Source: CAYGUK01 sp964352985 (GTDB lineage: Bacteria > Pseudomonadota > Gammaproteobacteria > JAHCLG01). From it: a DNA stretch of 17,013 nucleotides. The DNA is taken from NCBI GenBank assembly GCA_964352985.1, contig CAYGUK010000088.1, positions 1 through 17,013 of the forward strand, written 5' to 3'. Numbering within the stretch: the first letter of the stretch is position 1; the number at the start of each line of letters is the position of its first letter. The position numbers were made by a program, and so were the translations under genes. Below are positions 1 to 6,855 of the stretch, in pieces. The notes beneath the pieces were generated by a model. The model ran no database searches, was not told the DNA's origin, and saw nothing but the letters and a program-made list of their open reading frames with translations.

Positions 1-27
1 CTAAATCAATATGCAGGAGAAATTGAC

Positions 28-321
28 ATGTCAAAAGCACTTCAAGCTGCCAAAGCTCGCGTTAAAGCACTTCAAAAACGCTTAGCTGATGCAGAGAAAA
101 AAGTGAAAGCTTTAGAAGTTAAAGATAAAGCTAAAAAAGTTGTTAAGAAAAAACCAGCCGCTAAGAAAAAAACGGCTGCGAAACGCAAAACAACTGCTAA
201 GAAAAAAGCAACAGCGAAACGCAAACCAGCAGCTAAAAAGAAAACAGCTGCTAAAAAGCGTGTTGTTAAGAAAGTTGGAACAAAGAAAAAAGCTGGCCGT
301 CCTAAAAAGGCAGCTGCTTAA
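28..321 (+). CDS. Histone H1-like lysine/alanine-rich DNA-binding protein
   Basis: This 97-residue, extremely basic protein probably binds and compacts DNA non-specifically, as bacterial H1-like proteins do. Residues 3-36 form a charged, heptad-like helix (Leu5, Val12, Leu15, Leu19, Val26, Leu29) that could be a short coiled coil. Residues 39-88 are almost only Lys, Ala, Thr, Pro and Arg, including three 12-residue units at 43-78. The C-terminus carries an AT-hook-like GRPKK (90-94). The start is supported by AGGAGA at 15-20, seven bases before the ATG. It ends before a strong terminator, so it is at least the last gene of its transcript; the upstream region is outside the window. Low-complexity composition makes exact family assignment unsafe: Hc1/Hc2-like, AlgP-like and Coxiella-type histone-like proteins are all possible. 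Role is inferred from composition. Confidence 0.8.
   Translation: MSKALQAAKARVKALQKRLADAEKKVKALEVKDKAKKVVKKKPAAKKKTAAKRKTTAKKKATAKRKPAAKKKTAAKKRVVKKVGTKKKAGRPKKAAA
154..261 (+). repeat. Three tandem 36-bp coding repeats in the histone-like gene
   Basis: Units lie at 154-189, 190-225 and 226-261. They encode PAAKKKTAAKRK, TTAKKKATAKRK and PAAKKKTAAKKR. The units keep the AAKKK-xAAK register but differ at many synonymous and some non-synonymous positions, so they are old or selected rather than a fresh slippage product. Repeat number in such proteins often varies between strains. Confidence 0.85.
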
Positions 322-370
322 TTGTTCCTTTGTAATTCATTGGCATACAATGAGTTATAAAAACTTTTCT

Positions 371-410
371 AAAAAGCCTGTAAGCAAAAAACTTACAGGC
401 TTTTTGTTTT
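371..410. terminator. Bidirectional rho-independent terminator
   Basis: A perfect 14-bp stem (371-384 pairing with 392-405) encloses a 7-base loop CAAAAAA. On the plus strand the stem runs into TTTTTGTTTT (401-410), ending the histone-like transcript. On the minus strand the same stem ends in a T-run (TTTTTAGAAAA), so it can also stop transcription from mltB, whose stop codon is at 409-411. The convergent gene order fits a shared terminator. Confidence 0.93.
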
Positions 411-1425
411 AACCAGTGATTTTTGCATGTTCTTTTGAAAGTTTGATCTTTTCACCCAATTGATAAACTGCCATGGCATAAAGTACACTTGTGTTATAGC
501 GAGTAATAACATAAAGATTCTGAAAGCCGAGCCAGAATTCAGGTTTTTCTAATTTACCCATTTTCAATTCAATTAAAATGGCTTTTGGATCACCTTTTAT
601 TATTTCAATAGGCGTAATTCCATGCTTTGCAAGTTGACTTAAACTAAATAGTGGCTTACGTCCTTTATTGAGAAATTTGTGGTAATTGTTACCTGTCACT
701 TTTGCTTTAACAGCAATTAAACCATTTCTATGCCAGCCATTTTTTGCAAGATAATTACCAATACTTGCTAATGCATCGGTATTACTTGATACTAAATCAA
801 TTTGACCATTTTGTTCAAAATCTACTGCATAACTGCGATAACTACTCGGCATAAACTGTGGTAATCCAATTGCACCTGCATAGGATCCATAAACTTTTGT
901 CGGGTCGAGTTTTTGTTCACGAGTTAACAATAGAAACTGCTCTAATTCTTTTCGGAAAAATTCTGCTCGGGGTGGGTAATCAAAAGCTAACGTTGCTAAT
1001 GAGTCTAAGACTGGAAATTTTCCAAGATGTTGGCCATAGTGACTTTCAACACCAATTATAGATACCATAATTGATCTCGGCACACCGTATTTTTTTTCTA
1101 TATCATTTAGTGGTTCTGCGTATTTATTCCAAAATTGCACACCTTGTTTTATACGGTTAGCTTTTATGAAATGTTGTCGATAAATATACCACGGCTTAGC
1201 CTCATACGGAGTTTTAATATGTTTTAATACCTTAGGCAAGATGGTTACGTTTGCAAATACTTTGTTTAGTGACGTTGCATTAAAATTATATTTAGTGACC
1301 ATATTATGAAGAAAAGATTTAACATCTTTGCGTTCTAGGAAATGTGACGCAAATGTTGATTGGGTAAAAACAAAAACAAAAATAAAAATAAAGCCTAAGA
1401 TGTTTTTAAAATTTAGATATTTCAT
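409..1425 (-). CDS. mltB: Lytic murein transglycosylase B (MltB/SltB family), soluble periplasmic form
   Basis: The enzyme cleaves the MurNAc-GlcNAc bond of peptidoglycan, leaving 1,6-anhydro-MurNAc ends. The protein is 338 residues, close to the family's usual 340-360. A Sec signal peptide spans residues 1-26 (hydrophobic core 10-20, likely cut after TFA). No lipobox cysteine follows, so this looks like a soluble periplasmic SltB1-like enzyme rather than a lipoprotein like E. coli MltB. The catalytic Glu is E127 in IIGVESHYG. The family substrate motif GAIGLPQFMPSS sits at 184-195, followed by an EF-hand-like acidic loop near 202-212 (DFEQNGQIDLV). AAGGA lies just upstream of the ATG. It is the last gene of mrdA-rodA-mltB, 57 bases after rodA with no terminator between, the same order as in Pseudomonas. 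Confidence 0.95.
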   Translation of the reverse strand: MKYLNFKNILGFIFIFVFVFTQSTFASHFLERKDVKSFLHNMVTKYNFNATSLNKVFANVTILPKVLKHIKTPYEAKPWYIYRQHFIKANRIKQGVQFWNKYAEPLNDIEKKYGVPRSIMVSIIGVESHYGQHLGKFPVLDSLATLAFDYPPRAEFFRKELEQFLLLTREQKLDPTKVYGSYAGAIGLPQFMPSSYRSYAVDFEQNGQIDLVSSNTDALASIGNYLAKNGWHRNGLIAVKAKVTGNNYHKFLNKGRKPLFSLSQLAKHGITPIEIIKGDPKAILIELKMGKLEKPEFWLGFQNLYVITRYNTSVLYAMAVYQLGEKIKLSKEHAKITG

Positions 1426-1482
1426 GAGAATTTTCCTTTAAAAGAATTACTGCATAGTTTTCTACAAAAAGTGATGCCATTT

Positions 1483-2634
1483 CTAAGTCGAGAGTAATTT
1501 TCGATGAGTATGAATTGACATTAACATGCCAAATGCGATGCATGTGGTGACCATTGATGTTCCTCCATAACTGATTAATGGTAGTGGTAATCCTACGACA
1601 GGTAATATGCCTGATACCATACCGATATTAACAAAAATTGAAATGAAAAATGTTAAGCTTAAACTACCGGCGAGTAATCTTGAAAAAGTATCTTGTGCTT
1701 GAGATGCGATATAAAAGCATCTCATGGTAATATAAAGATAGATAATTATTAATAACGAACAACCTATAAGACCAAATTCTTCTCCAACAACAGCAAAGAT
1801 AAAATCAGTAGCATGTTCAGGTAAGAAATGTAAATGTGATTGAGTGCCATTTAGCCATCCTTTTCCAACTAATCCTCCAGATCCAATGGCAATTTTAGAC
1901 TGGATAATATGATACCCTGTACCAAGTGGATCTCGTTCTGGATTCAGAAAAGTCAAAACTCGTTGTTTTTGATAATCTCTCATACAATGCCAAATCACAG
2001 GCATAGAAGCTAATAGTGTCACTAAAGTCGTAATAATGATCCGCCATTGAATTCCTGCCAGTAAAATGACGCTTGCTCCGGCAAAAGCAATCAGAAGCGC
2101 GGTGCCAAGATCGGGTTGCTTAGCCGTTAGAAAAACGGGAACAATTAATAATAAAGCACTTGTGATCAATTCTTTAAATGAAGGTGGAAGACGTCTTTGA
2201 TTATAATACCAAGCTAACATCATCGGTATAGCCAGTTTTGCGATTTCTGAAGGTTGAAAACGGATAATTCCAAAGTCTAACCATCGTTGCGCACCTTTTC
2301 CAATCTTTCCAATTATCAAAACGGCAAATAGTAAAAATACTCCAACTCCAAATACCCACGGGGCCCATACTTGATATTTAGCAGGTGGAATTTGTGCGAA
2401 GACAAACATTAGAATAAAGGCTAAAAAAAGATGTCCAATTTGACGATAGAGTAAGTCAATGTGTTGATTACTTGCGCTATATAATATAAACAATCCTATA
2501 ATTGCTAATAAAATTAATCCTAAACTTAATGCTAAGTCAATATGGTATCGTTTCCAAAAATTTCCAACATGAACGTATCGAATATTTTCATTTTGATTAA
2601 TGAGTTTATGCAGTATGTGGGTTAGTTGACTCAT
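1483..2634 (-). CDS. rodA: RodA, SEDS-family peptidoglycan glycosyltransferase of the elongasome
   Basis: RodA polymerises lipid II into glycan strands in the inner membrane, paired with PBP2. The 383-residue protein has about ten hydrophobic segments beginning near residue 33. SEDS signatures are present: RWLDFG and RFQPSE (117-130), QPDLGTA (183-189), the long periplasmic-loop motif starting NPERDPLGTGYH (241-252), and GLPLPLISYGGTS near the C-terminus (358-370). The conserved polymerase Asp is D277 in ATDFIF, equivalent to E. coli D262 because this protein has about 15 more N-terminal residues. RodA rather than FtsW is favoured by LNGTQSHLHFLPEHATDF and by coupling to PBP2. Its ATG overlaps the mrdA stop as ATGA (2631-2634), so the two are probably translationally coupled. 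Confidence 0.97.
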   Translation of the reverse strand: MSQLTHILHKLINQNENIRYVHVGNFWKRYHIDLALSLGLILLAIIGLFILYSASNQHIDLLYRQIGHLFLAFILMFVFAQIPPAKYQVWAPWVFGVGVFLLFAVLIIGKIGKGAQRWLDFGIIRFQPSEIAKLAIPMMLAWYYNQRRLPPSFKELITSALLLIVPVFLTAKQPDLGTALLIAFAGASVILLAGIQWRIIITTLVTLLASMPVIWHCMRDYQKQRVLTFLNPERDPLGTGYHIIQSKIAIGSGGLVGKGWLNGTQSHLHFLPEHATDFIFAVVGEEFGLIGCSLLIIIYLYITMRCFYIASQAQDTFSRLLAGSLSLTFFISIFVNIGMVSGILPVVGLPLPLISYGGTSMVTTCIAFGMLMSIHTHRKLLST

Positions 2635-4472
2635 GTTGTGTGTTTATCCTGTAGGAGATAATAATCTAGTACTTCTCTCGCAACGAGTGGTGCTAGCTTT
2701 GAATGTTCAACAATGACAGCAATTGCAATTTTAGGGTTATTGAATGGGGCAAATGCAATAAATAAAGAATGATCACGTAGTTTAAGTGGGACGTCTTGCT
2801 GAATATTAGGTTGATTTTGTTTTAAGCTATATACTTGAGCAGTACCTGTTTTAGCTGCAACTTCATAGGGGGCATTACGACCAAAACGAAAGCCTGTTCC
2901 ATCTTTTCTATCGACAACACCTCGCATGGCATTTAATACCACAAACCAAGTAAATTTATGGAGTTTAATATCAGGTAGCGGTGTAGATGGGACTGTGATT
3001 ATAGACCCATTCGGTTGTTTTAAACTACTGACTAGAAAAGGTTTGTAATGATGACCTCTTTCTGCGAGTGCGGCAGTGGCGTTAGCTAATTGCAATGGTG
3101 TTGTTAACATATATCCTTGCCCAATTCCCGCATTTAACGTATCTCCGGCATACCATCTTTGACCCATCCGAGCTTGTTTCCACTTAGGTGATGCAACGAG
3201 ACCAGGTAATTCTTCACTCATATCAATACCCGTGTGTGAACCAAAACCAAATTGTTTAAGAATATAATCTATACGTCGAATACCCAGTAAATTAGATAAG
3301 TTATAGAAAAATGTATCACAAGATTCGATTATTGCTTTTGTTAAATTTACATAACCATGTCCACCAGGCATCCAATCGCGATAAATATGATGTGAGCCAT
3401 GTAACATATAAAATCCCGGATCTCGAATAACATAATCGGGTGTTATAATATTACTTTCTAAACCTTCAAGTCCTAGGAAAGGTTTAATCGTAGAAGCAAT
3501 TGGATATTGTCCGCGAATAGCTCTATTATAAAGTGGTCGATCTTCTGCATTTTGCAATTTATTAAATTCATTTGAAGATAAACCGGTAATAAAGTCATTG
3601 GGATCATAACTAGGATTGCTTACTAAAGCCAATACTTGTCCTGTTGAGGGTTGAATTGCAACGACTGCACCTGGATGACTACCTAAGGCTTTTTCTGCCG
3701 CAATTTGTAAACCACTATCTATCGTTAAATAAAGATTATCACCTGCAGTTGCAGGAATTTTATTCCGTATTCTTAAAATTCTTCCGCTGGCATCGATCTC
3801 TGCTTTTTCATAACCCGTTTTACCATGTAGTATCGATTCATAATATTTTTCAATGCCAACTTTTCCGATGTAATCACTAGCATTGTAATTACTCGGATCG
3901 GCATTTGCTAATTCTTTTGCATTAATTCTTGCAACATAACCTATAACTTGTACCATGGCTTGTCCAAGTGGGTAGTAACGTATTAATCTTGCTTGAATGG
4001 AAACACCGGGAAACTGATACTGATTTACTGAAAATTTAGCAACCTCATCATTGCTTAAGTTAATTTTTAAAGGGATAGATTGAAAATGACGTGTTTGTTT
4101 TTTTAATTTATAAAAAGCAGTAATATCATCTGGAGATAATGAAATTATTTTACTAAGATTTTTTATTGTTGATTTTAAATTTCGAACGTATTGTGGAATT
4201 ATTTCTAAACTAAAAACAGGTTTATTTTCTGCTAACAGCACACCATTACGATCGTAGATTAAACCGCGCTTTGGTTCAATGGGCAAAATGTTCAATTGGT
4301 TTTGTTGGGATAAAGTGGTATATAATCCATGTTGATAAATTTGCAAATAAACCAATCGTAGAATTAAAAAAATACTTAGTATAAAAATCACGATCAACGT
4401 AATGATGAGTCTATGATTAAACAAACGCAATTCTTGCATGTGATTTTTAATTGTAGCAATTGCTCTAGACAT
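2631..4472 (-). CDS. mrdA: Penicillin-binding protein 2 (PBP2), elongasome transpeptidase
   Basis: This monofunctional class B transpeptidase cross-links peptide stems during side-wall growth. I place the start at 4470-4472, preceded by AGGAAA six to eight bases upstream. This gives 613 residues, near the family's roughly 610-635. The reading frame stays open up to 4580, but a start there would overlap glpK and add a non-conserved 36-residue tail. Residues 22-46 form the single membrane anchor; the non-catalytic pedestal domain follows. The transpeptidase motifs are S327-T-I-K330, S384-C-D386 and K541-T-G543. The C-terminal LRDHSLFIAFAPFNNP stretch is typical of PBP2. D351, D366, H372 and C385 match a zinc site known from Acinetobacter PBP2. 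First gene of the minus-strand operon; the usual upstream rsfS/rlmH are absent, glpK being divergent there instead. Confidence 0.96.
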   Translation of the reverse strand: MSRAIATIKNHMQELRLFNHRLIITLIVIFILSIFLILRLVYLQIYQHGLYTTLSQQNQLNILPIEPKRGLIYDRNGVLLAENKPVFSLEIIPQYVRNLKSTIKNLSKIISLSPDDITAFYKLKKQTRHFQSIPLKINLSNDEVAKFSVNQYQFPGVSIQARLIRYYPLGQAMVQVIGYVARINAKELANADPSNYNASDYIGKVGIEKYYESILHGKTGYEKAEIDASGRILRIRNKIPATAGDNLYLTIDSGLQIAAEKALGSHPGAVVAIQPSTGQVLALVSNPSYDPNDFITGLSSNEFNKLQNAEDRPLYNRAIRGQYPIASTIKPFLGLEGLESNIITPDYVIRDPGFYMLHGSHHIYRDWMPGGHGYVNLTKAIIESCDTFFYNLSNLLGIRRIDYILKQFGFGSHTGIDMSEELPGLVASPKWKQARMGQRWYAGDTLNAGIGQGYMLTTPLQLANATAALAERGHHYKPFLVSSLKQPNGSIITVPSTPLPDIKLHKFTWFVVLNAMRGVVDRKDGTGFRFGRNAPYEVAAKTGTAQVYSLKQNQPNIQQDVPLKLRDHSLFIAFAPFNNPKIAIAVIVEHSKLAPLVAREVLDYYLLQDKHTT

Positions 4473-4537
4473 TATTTTCCTAGAATTTCCAAACTCGATT
4501 AGTATAAAATAGTTAACGGATTGAAGAGAGTAACATA
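4473..4537. promoter_or_regulatory. Divergent mrdA / glpK spacer with overlapping -10 candidates
   Basis: Only 65 bases divide the two start codons. The minus strand shows TATACT (4506-4501), 28 bases before the mrdA ATG. The plus strand shows TATAAAAT (4503-4510) for glpK. The two boxes overlap, so the promoters would compete. I see no convincing -35 element on either strand. GAAGAGAG (4523-4530) is the glpK ribosome-binding site, and AGGAAA on the minus strand serves mrdA. Confidence 0.4.
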
Positions 4538-6019
4538 ATGCGATATTTATTAGCAATCGATCAGGGAACGACAACATCAAGAGCCATTGTATTTACAGCA
4601 AATTGCAGTTTAGTCGCATCACATCAAGTTGAATTTAAACAATATTTCCCTGCAGATGGTTGGGTTGAACATGATGGTGAGGAAATTTGGCAAACAATCT
4701 TAACTTGTTGTAAAAAAGCGTTAGAAAAAGCGAAATTGAATGCAAGCGATATTACCGCAATTGGAATATCCAATCAACGTGAAACCTGCCTAGTTTGGAA
4801 TAAAAAGACGGGAGAATTATTGCATCCTGCAATTGTTTGGCAAGATAGACGCACTGCTTTTCATTGCCAACAATTAATTAAACAAGGCATGCAAAAATCT
4901 ATAACTGATAAAACAGGCCTACTCCTTGACCCTTATTTTTCAGCAACAAAAATTGCATGGTTACTTAATAACGTGCCTGAAATAAAAAAATTCAGTCAAA
5001 AAAATGAATTAGCTTTTGGAACAATAGATACGTTTTTACTATGGCGTTTAACAGGAGGAAAAAGTTTTTTTACGGACGCAACGAATGCATCTCGAACGAT
5101 GCTTTATAATATTCATCATCAATGTTGGGATAAATCTTTATTAACATTATTTAATATCCCAGAAAATATTTTACCAGAAGTAAAAAATAACAGTGATTAT
5201 TTTGGTGAGACAGAAAGTAAGTTATTTGGTGTTAGTATACCTATTACTGGCATGGCAGGTGATCAACAAGCTGCAGCTATTGGGCAAGCCTGTTTTTCAA
5301 AAGGAATGGTAAAAAGCACTTATGGTACGGGTTGTTTTGTTTTATTAAACACTGGAGATAAAGCGTTATCTTCGAATCATAGTTTACTGACAACAATTGC
5401 CTATCAAATAAATCAAAAAGTGACTTATGGATTAGAAGGCAGTATTTTTGTTGCAGGTGCAGCGGTGCAATGGTTACGTGATGCTTTACATTTAATTTAT
5501 AATGCTGATGAAACGGGCGACTTAGCCAGGTCAACAAAAGATGATCATGGTGTTTATTTAGTGCCAGCTTTTACAGGACTAGGTGCGCCATATTGGGATC
5601 CTTTAGCACGTGGGGCAATTTTTGGTTTAACTCGAGATACAGGCGTTAAACAAATTGTAAGAGCTTGTTTAGAAGCAGTTTGTTATCAAACACGTGATTT
5701 AATTGAAGCAATGAAACAAGATGGTATCGAAAGTATTCAAGAGTTACGTGTTGATGGTGGTATGGTGGTAAATAATTGGTTAATGCAATTTTTAGCAGAT
5801 ATGCTTAACACGAGAGTAAATCGTGCAAAAATAAATGAAACAAGTGCATTAGGCGCGGCATTTCTAGCGGGATTACATTCTGGGATTTATTCTTCATTAA
5901 ATGAAATAACATCGCTATGGCAAAGTGATGAAATTTTTGATGTGAAAATGGAAGCAACACAGCGAACAATATATTACCAAGGTTGGCTAGATGCAGTATC
6001 AAGAGTTAGAAAAACTTAA
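4538..6019 (+). CDS. glpK: Glycerol kinase
   Basis: The enzyme phosphorylates glycerol to sn-glycerol 3-phosphate with ATP in the cytoplasm. It is 493 residues; E. coli GlpK is 502. FGGY-family features are in order: phosphate-binding DQGTTTSRAI (8-17), glycerol-contacting R81-E82 in SNQRET, WQDRRT (101-106), catalytic base D242 in GMAGDQQAA, the GLGAPYWDP motif, and a C-terminal ETSALGAAFLAG. The loop just before GMAGDQQ (226-234, ESKLFGVSI) lacks the GGKGGTR signature with which the E. coli enzyme binds the inhibitor fructose-1,6-bisphosphate. It also lacks the regulatory His of Gram-positive enzymes. No glpF, glpD or glpT is adjacent, so glycerol supply and the next step must be encoded elsewhere. 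Start chosen at the ATG after GAAGAGAG. Confidence 0.97.
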   Translation: MRYLLAIDQGTTTSRAIVFTANCSLVASHQVEFKQYFPADGWVEHDGEEIWQTILTCCKKALEKAKLNASDITAIGISNQRETCLVWNKKTGELLHPAIVWQDRRTAFHCQQLIKQGMQKSITDKTGLLLDPYFSATKIAWLLNNVPEIKKFSQKNELAFGTIDTFLLWRLTGGKSFFTDATNASRTMLYNIHHQCWDKSLLTLFNIPENILPEVKNNSDYFGETESKLFGVSIPITGMAGDQQAAAIGQACFSKGMVKSTYGTGCFVLLNTGDKALSSNHSLLTTIAYQINQKVTYGLEGSIFVAGAAVQWLRDALHLIYNADETGDLARSTKDDHGVYLVPAFTGLGAPYWDPLARGAIFGLTRDTGVKQIVRACLEAVCYQTRDLIEAMKQDGIESIQELRVDGGMVVNNWLMQFLADMLNTRVNRAKINETSALGAAFLAGLHSGIYSSLNEITSLWQSDEIFDVKMEATQRTIYYQGWLDAVSRVRKT

Positions 6020-6131
6020 TCAACATCGTGTATATCAAAAATTTTTTTATTTCGTATCATTGAGAGAATTGCTTTGAAAAAGTAAATTTATCATTTAAAT
6101 ATACGTGAAGATGTAATATCCTACGGAACTT

Positions 6132-6165
6132 GATTTTTTAAAACTAAAACTAAAACTAAAAAATC
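6132..6165. repeat. Hexanucleotide tandem repeat inside a 9-bp inverted repeat
   Basis: Three exact copies of AAAACT (6140-6157) sit between GATTTTTTA (6132-6140) and its reverse complement TAAAAAATC (6157-6165). A further AACTT/AAGTT pairing (6127-6131 with 6170-6174) is possible across a 4-base bulge. No T-run follows on either strand, so this is not a convincing terminator for glpK. It lies in the 214-base glpK-omp spacer, which otherwise holds only the promoter region described next. Confidence 0.6.
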
Positions 6166-6185
6166 GGTTAAGTTTGTAAACGAAT

Positions 6186-6228
6186 TTTAATTATGCCTAC
6201 ATTATAATTAAAGAGAAGGGAAAGGGGG
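6186..6228 (+). promoter_or_regulatory. -10 box within a 9-bp palindrome, and purine-rich ribosome-binding site, of the beta-barrel gene
   Basis: A perfect TATAAT lies at 6203-6208. It overlaps the right arm of a perfect inverted repeat, TTTAATTAT (6186-6194) and ATAATTAAA (6204-6212), with a 9-base spacer. No good -35 is visible at 16-18 bases. The run AAGGGAAAGGGGG (6216-6228) gives a strong Shine-Dalgarno region five bases before the ATG at 6234. The -10 and SD are clear; a regulatory role for the palindrome is inference. Confidence 0.5.
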
Positions 6229-6233
6229 ATTTT

Positions 6234-6818
6234 ATGAAAAATTTATTTAGCACATTAGGTGTAACTTTACTAAGTTTTGTTTTCACTATTGGTTTTGCTT
6301 ATCATCAGCCCGGTGATTTTTATCTTACACCTTCGATTGGTTACCTAAAATTTGATGGTGGTCAATCTGTGAAAGCAGCTGCATTTCCTTCTATTGGAAT
6401 TGGTTATCAAGTTAATAATCATTTTGCAATTCAGACAACGCTCGGTGGTACTTTATCAAATCGGAGTGATGTGGGAGGTAAAGTGAGAATAGCTAGTGCT
6501 TTATTTGATGGCGTCCTTCGTTTTAACACTCCCAACAAGTTTGAGCCTTATGCTTTTGCAGGCGTAGGTTTATTTTATATGAAACCCAATGGCTTTATTA
6601 ATCCGAATAATCCAAATGGTGATTTATCCTTTACGCAAACAGTAATAAATGGTGGTTTAGGTTTAGATATTTTCTTAGATAAACGATTAGCTCTAAATTA
6701 TACTGTGCAAGACATGTATCGTCCTACTCGGAGTCGGAATCAATGGATGGCAACGATGGGGGTCACGATATTATTTCCTGGTATAAATTTACCTAATCCC
6801 TTAAACGCATTTAAGTAA
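6234..6818 (+). CDS. Small outer-membrane beta-barrel protein, function unknown
   Basis: The 194-residue protein has a Sec signal peptide (positively charged start, hydrophobic 8-20, likely cleaved after GFA at 22). The mature part shows alternating hydrophobic/polar strands typical of 8-stranded OmpA/OmpX/OmpW-like barrels. Examples are FYLTPSIGYLKF (29-40), SIGIGYQVNNHFAIQTTLGG, EPYAFAGVGLFYM, NGGLGLDIFLDKRLALNYTVQD and the final WMATMGVTILF. There is no C-terminal OmpA peptidoglycan-binding domain, and the last strand is followed by a short tail ending in Lys instead of the usual terminal Phe. It probably sits in the outer membrane as a small porin-like or adhesin-like barrel; substrate or partner cannot be read from sequence. 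It has its own promoter-like site and a strong ribosome-binding site. The transporter gene follows after 37 bases. Confidence 0.75.
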   Translation: MKNLFSTLGVTLLSFVFTIGFAYHQPGDFYLTPSIGYLKFDGGQSVKAAAFPSIGIGYQVNNHFAIQTTLGGTLSNRSDVGGKVRIASALFDGVLRFNTPNKFEPYAFAGVGLFYMKPNGFINPNNPNGDLSFTQTVINGGLGLDIFLDKRLALNYTVQDMYRPTRSRNQWMATMGVTILFPGINLPNPLNAFK

Positions 6819-6855
6819 CACACTTAATAATATTTACGCAAAAGGATTTGCCAAT

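Noticed and set aside
140..412. 90-codon frame overlapping the histone-like gene in another phase
   Set aside because: It is a frame-shifted reading of the Lys/Ala repeat, lacks a ribosome-binding site, and runs through the terminator.
4473..4580. N-terminal extension of PBP2 to an upstream ATG at 4580
   Set aside because: It would overlap glpK, adds residues that do not resemble a PBP2 N-terminus, and lacks the good Shine-Dalgarno seen before 4472.
5277..5537. Antisense open frame inside glpK, and similar ones inside mrdA, sdhA, sdhB, sucA and sucB
   Set aside because: All are complements of strongly conserved coding sequence, lack ribosome-binding sites and show no recognisable protein features.
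6036..6051. AAAAATTTTTTT run after glpK as a terminator
   Set aside because: It is a short AT-only palindrome with no loop or GC stem; it could occur by chance in this AT-rich spacer.
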